From: Tyto alba
Lineage: Eukaryota > Chordata > Aves > Strigiformes > Tytonidae
NCBI RefSeq assembly: GCF_018691265.1
Contig: NW_024881313.1
Coordinates: 41,615,897 to 41,679,896, forward strand
DNA: 64,000 bases
Reading direction: 5' to 3'
The translations under genes and the position numbers were made by a program. Below the pieces are notes generated by a model. That model was given only the letters and a program-made list of their open reading frames with translations. It ran no database searches and was not told the DNA's origin. Shown piece by piece: positions 57,481 through 64,000 of this stretch (position 1 is the first letter of the stretch; each line of letters starts with the position of its first letter).

Positions 57481-60400
57481 AGTTTTCTGTCAGCTGAGCC
57501 TGATGACCGCGTAGCTTGGTGGGTGTTTGGGTGGTCACCTAAAGTTAAGGTGGGCAATCAGGCAATGAAAATAAACCAGAACTCAGTTGTTAGTGTGGAT
57601 GGATCATCAAAGGGAGCAGCCCCGTGCCCCCGCGAGTGAGCTGCGTGTCTGTGAGGAGAGCGGTGGGAGGTGATGCCGTCCCGGCTGCGGAGACCTGTGC
57701 AGGAATTCCCTCCCCCGGCTCCCGAAGTCAGAGCCTGGGAGCCTTGTACCCAGGCCGGAGCCGGAGCCAAAGGAGACATCTAACCCTCATCCAGCCTGGA
57801 GCAGGGGCTCTGGCTCGGCACCGGCGGCGGCGTGCACGGCTCTGGGTTGCTCCGAGATCTTTGTTGCGCCACCTGAAGATGCGAGTGGGTTTAATGAAAT
57901 GCATGTTCTCACCAGTACCGTTTAGTTGTAAACGTTAGTTCCCTATGCTAGATAAACATCTATGTTGTTTAACATCCTAAGAGTTACATTTCATTTTCTA
58001 AAACAATTACTAGTGAAAGTTTGGGCTAAAACATGGGGGCTGTGGCCTGTTTCGCATGGAAAGGAAGCTGGTTTGGCTTTTCTGGAGGACTGGCTAGAGT
58101 GCTGTAGTCACACTGCACCAGGTGTGATACAGAGGAGTTTACTAATGCAGCTCTCACCGCTGACTCTCTTGTTGTTTGTGGGAAAACAATCTGTGCCTTT
58201 GTGCGCTTATGTTGTTAGTCACTGAGCTGTTCCTCGGGAGGATGACGAGGTAGAAGCACTAGGTGAAGTGCTGTTTGACGGCAGTTGTTGGGGTGCTTAG
58301 TTCCATGTGAGCATCTCGTGGTGGTGTCAGTCTCTGTGGCTTTTTAGCTTGTTTTTTGAAAATACTTCCTTTACCTCATCTCTTACTCTTGAGCAGGTGC
58401 CTGGGTAGAACAGGGAAGGATGGAACCTTTTCGTGGCTTCTTACAGTGTAATTGTTTTGCATGTTTTCCGGGGAGGACCAGTCTCAGGTAGCTTTGGGAA
58501 GCTCAGCTGGGAACATCCCATTGGAGGTTCTGGGCTTCTCTCCTTTTTGTAGAGTTGAATGCCTTTCCAGGACCGGGGGACGGGTCAGTGTCTGGTCAGT
58601 GCAGGTCTGGCTCGGGGGATCCAGGCTCCATCCTCTGCCGGGGTGGGGGCTTTTCATACGGGTGCAGGAATGTCCCTTATCCGCTGAGCGTGCGAACGTG
58701 ACAGCGGCACCGTCACATGTCAAAGACAGCTCAGCTGGAACGAGCAGTGGGGCAGAGAGGCTGTACTTGTGCATTGCTGCATCGTGGCCGTGTGGCCTTC
58801 GAGCCTCAGCCCGTGTCTGTCCCGGGTGGGACGAGGGGTGCCCGGCCTCGGGGGCGCAGGAGAGGGGTGGGCAGGGCCTCTGCGGGCAGCGACAGGGTCT
58901 GCACAGGCATTGCACAGACTTCTTCAGCGACAGCGTTCAGCTCAGCTGGTTTCCCGCAGCTGTGGGCCAGGACCGTTTCACTTTCGAGGTTCTCTGTCCC
59001 CGAGAAGGGCTGTTTCCTCCCCCCTGCCCGCCGTGCTCTGCGTGGGTGTCCTGATGCCGCAGCGCGGCTGGGGAGCGCTGCCCCGAGCCGGCCGCTCGAT
59101 GGGGAAGCGGCAAGAGGGGCTGCTCCCCCGTGCAGCTCCCTCCTTGGGAGACTTCTTGGCTTCGGTCCTCTGAGCAAGCTCCCCAGCCTTTCTGTGAGGG
59201 CTGGCCTTGAGCTGGGAAGGTCTGGAGGTCTGCTCTGCCCTCCTGATCTGCCGAGCAGCTGGCTCGGTAGCCGTCCTTCGTGTGCTGCTGCAGGATCTCT
59301 GCCTTTCTGTCGAGGCAGGGAGGACATATTTTAGCCTCTTCCATGTCCTGGCCATGAGGCTGTGTTCTCCTCCTGGCCTCCAGATTTATTTACCTGTGCT
59401 CTGAGTCTTATTTCTGTGCTATCCATCTCTTTTGGTTTCACCCTTTTGGTATTTTTCTTTTCATTACTCCTTTCCTCTGCTGCTTTTGGAATAAGCTAGA
59501 GGATTTTCACTGTTGTAAATGATGATGGTTATGGGAGGGATTTTAAAGCCAGGGCAAGGGCTGGGCTTGAGGACCTGAAGAGGTCTCCTTTAGTCCTCTT
59601 CTCGAATTTTCACATGGGCTTTTGTCTTTGCATTTCAAAATACTGAGGAGATTTCACAATGTCTAGCCTAATCATGTTGAGTCTGCTCATACCTGCAGCC
59701 ACTGCTCGAGTGTCTCCTGCGAGGCCGGTGGGGAGCACGGAAGGACTGAGTAAATACAGCCTGGGAACAGCCTGGTGCCTGCGCTGGCATCACGGCAAGT
59801 CTGCCCCATGGCTTGGAGCGGAGGTACCAGACTAACTGCAGCTGAGCAGAGGCTGAGATTTAGTCAGGACACTGGTATTAACATCCCTGCTTGCAGAAGT
59901 GCCCGGGGGGGTGGTTTAATGAGCACAAGTGATCGCTGCCTTGATCTTCTATTACTCCCGGGAGATAACATCTCAAAGCAGTATCTTCCCGGGCTTCCCT
60001 GTGGCGTTGGGGTCTGGACTGGTTTAGGAAGTGCCATCTCCTCTGCATCTGTCTTGCAGCGTGTCTGCGCAGGGTCCGCAGCGCGGCTGCACTCACCGGG
60101 GGATTTGGTGCTCAGCTTCTCTTCTTCATGGGTGAGAGGGTGCCCGTGGTGCTTCAGGGGTGGGTGCTGTGGGGTGATTTGGGTGACATGGGCACGTAGG
60201 AAGGAGGTGGTTTGCTTCAGCGCTGTGAGTCCCAGGGGGGGGGAAGTGGTAATTTCCTCGTCAGCAGTGTCGAGGTTTGCAGGCAGGACCCGAGCTGGGG
60301 GTGTGCAGAGTGTGTGGGAGGAGGGAGAGAGCTGATGCTGAAGTCAGGCTCTTGTGTGCCTTTTCTGTGTACTTCCTGGCTTTTGTTAACTGTTTGCTGG

Positions 60401-60779
60401 CTGGGCCTCTGCCCCCTCTCTCCATGGAAACTGTAGGTGACTGCCTGCTCAGTGATCTCTCACCGAGAGTCAGGCCTGCAGGTGCCAAACGCAGGGTGCC
60501 GGGGCTGGGGAGGGGGCGCGGGCAGGGCAGTGAGGGGCTCTGCCGCACCTGGGACCTGGAGCAATGCCTCATTTCTCCGGTTTCCAATTTCAAATTTCTC
60601 CAGTTCTCCAATCCTGAAAACCCTGGGCATTTGCAGGGGGTCGGTGATCGTTCTGTTGGTGGAGAGGGTGAGGATAGTGTCTCTGGTGAACGGGTCCGTT
60701 GGGGTGACCAGAACGGGTTACTGTGGCGGAGCTGGTGTGACCTGGGGTCGCTGGGTGCCCGAGCCCCACGGCCGTGCCC
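57481..60779. other. Intron 1 sequence, unrecognised
   Basis: About 3.3 kb with no gene or repeat family recognised. A GC-rich part at 58600-59330 has overlapping frames on both strands without known domains. Confidence 0.45.
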
Positions 60780-61350
60780 GGAGCCCGGCTGTGGCTGAAC
60801 TCAGCTGTGCGCAGCGTCCCTCCGCTCAGGGGTCTCCTCCTCCCTCCTCCTGTCGGGGCAGAGTTGGGCTCTGTCCCTGCCCCGCGGGCCCCGAGTGACG
60901 GGGGTGCTGCGCCGCGCTGCGTGCCGCTGACGCGCCGGCAGCCGGGCCGTGACGCGGGGCTGCGGGGGCTGCGGCGCTGCGCACCCCACGGCCGAGCCGC
61001 GGAGCCCGCGCCCCGACGCTCCGTGTTGGGGCAGAGCCTCATCAGTATTCTGGTGCGAGGCCGGGCTGGCGGGAGCTGGTCTGCAGAGCCCGGCGCGGCG
61101 CTCGGGGCTCTCCTGCAGCCGCAGAGGGGCTCGCCCGCCGTCCCCTGGCACTGCACGGAGCCCGCCCGCTCTCACGCTGTTCGCCTGGGCCAGGCTGCAG
61201 CGCGTGTGCTGGGGTGCTGGGCACCCCGTGGCCCGGCCGGGTCACCTCTGTCCCCTGGCAGCGCGGCTGGGCAGCGGTACTGAGCCCGGTCTCTTGCCCA
61301 CGGTGCCACCGACGGGGCTGCCGGCCTCAGGCGCTCTGCAGCCCCGCTAG
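60780..61350. promoter_or_regulatory. Second CpG-rich intronic block
   Basis: Dense CG dinucleotides and high GC make this a candidate intronic CpG island. Three TGACG half-CRE elements lie at 60896, 60928 and 60950, and a TGACGTC at about 61371. The longest frames (189 codons at 60590-61156 on -, 170 codons at 60774-61283 on +) oppose each other and have no recognisable domain. It could be an alternative promoter for a shorter AGAP3 isoform, but no coding exon start is evident. Confidence 0.45.
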
Positions 61351-64000
61351 CGTGCATGTCCCCGGGCTGGCTGACGTCTGTCCTGTCCTCCTGGTCTGCC
61401 GCCGGCATCTGCCTGCTGCCAGGGTGCTGAAAACGGCTCTGTCTGTGCTGGGAATCTCATCCCTCCATCCCCAACTGCCGAGGCGTTCGTAGACACCTCA
61501 GTGCCGGTCCCTCGTCCACGCTGGACGTGTGTCTTGCTGCAGCGAGTCTCCCAGACTCGGGCCCCTCTGCAGAGCAGCAGCACCTTTGAAGCCAGGCGGG
61601 GTGGCGGATGCAGCCATCCCATCCTGAATGTCCCCTGGCAGCAAAGCCTTCGCATCTGAAAACAGCTGGAGCAGAAGTACCGAGGCCGGTTAGGTCTGGA
61701 GGAGCACAGTGGAGCGTTTGACCAGGCACGGTTCAGACTTCTTTTCCATTCTGGGGCTCCACCCTGAACCTCACACTGGGGACCAGCCAGCAGTGGAAAG
61801 TTCCCTGACTCTCGGACTGTCTTCCAGTGCAGCTGTTGTTTAGCCTCTCATGGCTTTTTGTTAATTTAAGCCAGATGTTCATTGCCATAATATTTGTAAC
61901 ATGAGTGTGACTCATAAAAGTACTGGTAGGAGGCTAACTTGCTTCTGTCCCCAGGCACCTGCCCCAGGTCAGGATTGCAAAAGCACAATGTCCCTGTTAC
62001 GTCCCAGCTCTCAGAGCTCGTCTGCTTCCGCAGACCCGCACAGCACAGGGGACTCCAGCAGCTGCCTCCTTCCCACCAGGCAGGTGAACTGGAATCTTTG
62101 ATTTGCACTAGATATGCGCACAGCACCGGCCAAACCCAGTGTAATCACGGACTGAACTGCCTAAAAAGAGACGCTTACAGGTGTGTGGGGCACATTTCAT
62201 CAGTGGCTGTCTCTAAACACCAGTGGCTTCTGGTTTCCTGGTCTCATTTTCAGGAAAATTCTTCCATCAGTCGCCGTTTCAGCCGTGGTGGCTGAGGAGG
62301 CAGCCAGAGCCCCTGTGCTGTCCAGATCTGGTGGGGTTTGAGCCCTTCCTTGGCCTGCAGCCCTCTGCCGCCAGAAGTTGTATCTGAGGCTGTTTTAATC
62401 TATTTTTATTTTAGATGTCTTCTGTTCTTTCTGCAGGAATAATGCCAGGGGGATCATATCAATGTATGTAGTATATGGAAACCTTTGCCTCTTGACAGGC
62501 TCATTAGGTAAAAATATCGTTGTTACTGTAGTGAAGACCAATGTCTTCTTGGAGTATAGCAATAGAGGTGGTGTACATATATTTCTTCTCAGTGCTGCTG
62601 GAGGCCCCGGCTGAATTTTGTGCCTAGGTTCTGGCACTGCATTTAAAAAAAGGTTGTAGACAAACTGTAGAGAATTGAAGGGGATGCATTAAAAACACTA
62701 ATAGCTTTAAAAATGCGGACCTCAGTGGGACAGTGCAGGAGATGTTTAGTTGAGGTGCACACTCTGTGTTTCTCGGTACGTTTGAGGTTGCAGGGAGGAA
62801 TGCAGTCTTTTATTCTTCATGGCTGATGTGGGTATGGCAGAAGTAATCGGCTTTATATGCAGGCAAGGGGATTTGGAGAAGATGGTGGGAGGAGGAAGAA
62901 TGGGAGCAGCGCGGATGGTGCAGTACTGCAGTGGGCTTAGGGAGGTCGTTAAGGATGGGTCAGACTCCCCTCGGGGTGATCCACACACGTCTGGTCCCGC
63001 CTCGGCAGAGGAGTGTGTGGTACATCATCTCTTCCAGCAGATAGTTCTGTGATTCAGTGATACCTTAAAGCCCAGAACTTGCCAGAATATTTTAAAAAGA
63101 TGAGATTCATGTAGAAGGTGAACCATCTGGCATTGTTACAGTAAAAGTTAAACCCGGGATTTTGGGAAGGCATGAATATAGATGGTCCCACTTCATTACA
63201 GGAACAAGTTCCGATCCCTGGGAGCGAGGAGAGGTGCAGAGCGTGGCTGGGGAGGGGCTTGCGAGGTTACTGGTCTGGTTCCCTGCCCAAAGGCTGGTTA
63301 CCTGTGTCTGAATTACTCCTGACAGACGTCTGTGTGATCGTTCTGACAGCTCCGGTGATGGAGACGCCACGGTCTCGGCAGCCGGCCTCGGCTGGTGTTT
63401 AGCTCTCTTTGGAAGACGTTCCCTCGTCATTGCTTTCTGCAGCGTTCCTCGCTCCTCGCTGCAGTGCGGCTGCTCCTGGGGACAGGACACCAGATGATGT
63501 GGATGAGGGTCGGATCCAGTCTGGCAGCTCGCGTGCTCCCGTGACCTTGGCACAGACGGCAGAGCTGTAGCTCTGGCGGGTTGTCAGCCGCCTTCTGCTC
63601 AGTTTCAGACACCGGTGGCCGTTGGCTTGGAGGGAGGGGAGCTGGGTGCGTCCTGGCTTCTGCCCAAGAGGCGCTGGCGTGGTGTGGGGAGAGGCATCTC
63701 TGAGATGGCCCTCGGTCTGGGTAGCGGCTCCCTGTGTTCAGCACCGTGTAGCAGGGAGGGTGTACTTCTGAATTAGAGATTTTACTGTCTGAAAGCTGCA
63801 AGGGAGGAGAAGGACCTCCAGCTGAGGGAGGAGGCTGCTGGGCGATAGTTGTGCTTCTGCAGCGTGGTGATGGTGGTCCGTGTTATTAACAGGGGTGGCG
63901 GTGGGAGGTGGATGGTGGAAGAGGGAGGACGGAGAAGGGAGAGGAAGGGGCTTGCTTTGCTGAGGTGTTGGCTGTGCCGTGGGGAGGGGAAAAGCTGAAG
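61351..64000. other. Intron 1 sequence to window end, unrecognised
   Basis: About 2.6 kb. I recognise no exon, including no AGAP3 exon 2, and no clear repeat family. The purine-rich end (63880-64000) is low complexity. Confidence 0.45.

Larger units (their letters stand above)
24651..64000 (+). other. AGAP3: AGAP3 intron 1 (from donor to window end)
   Basis: A consensus donor GTGAGG starts at 24651. I looked for the expected next exon, which should begin with the last two bases of an Asp codon and encode the SFVNSQEWTLSRSVPELKVG region and the start of the GTPase-like domain, and did not see it on the + strand. The remaining 39.35 kb is therefore read as the first intron. Alternative first exons or a nested gene cannot be excluded by eye. 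Confidence 0.65.

Overview
The window is vertebrate nuclear DNA, almost certainly from a bird. The main evidence is CR1 LINE sequence at many positions, including copies with the typical avian CR1 3' tail (for example at about 480-540 and 35050-35097), mixed with older CR1 and probable L2-type fragments, GC-rich isochore-like sequence and many simple repeats. No bacterial operon, phage, CRISPR array or recognisable tRNA or rRNA gene was seen.

The one protein-coding feature I can support is the first coding exon of AGAP3 at 24374-24650 on the + strand (Arf GTPase-activating protein with GTPase-like, PH, ArfGAP and ankyrin domains). The exon encodes a Pro/Gln/Gly-rich start followed by the conserved AGAP N-terminal helix region, and ends at a good splice donor (GTGAGG from 24651). 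It sits in a CpG island with GC boxes, a 10-codon uORF and a (CCG)8 run touching the start codon. I recognised no exon 2, so 24651-64000 is read as intron 1 or its beginning.

Layout: 1-21.9 kb is upstream, mostly unrecognised GC-rich sequence with two CR1 copies near the left end, ancient CR1 fragments, a GA-rich repeat (6.6-6.9 kb), a TTTCCC hexanucleotide tract (11.29-11.5 kb) and two 21-bp minisatellites (12.35-12.9 and 14.15-15.0 kb). 21.93-22.8 kb is CpG-rich. 22.8-24.16 kb is a CA/CG-rich alternating purine-pyrimidine array that contains nine CACGTG hexamers. 24.16-25.15 kb is the AGAP3 promoter and first exon. 25.15-64 kb is intron, holding CR1 elements on both strands, a probable L2-type fragment, a (CCGTG)12 tract, a GC-rich element at 41.4-42.4 kb with three perfect AP-1 sites and an E-box within 74 bp, and a second CpG-rich block at 60.8-61.35 kb.

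The many long open frames over the tandem repeats and GC-rich stretches are compositional and are not called as genes. The points most worth following up are regulatory or structural: the AP-1 cluster, the E-box-bearing CA array beside the promoter, the tandem repeat just inside the intron donor, and a mosaic CR1 at the left end. I found no new multi-gene system.
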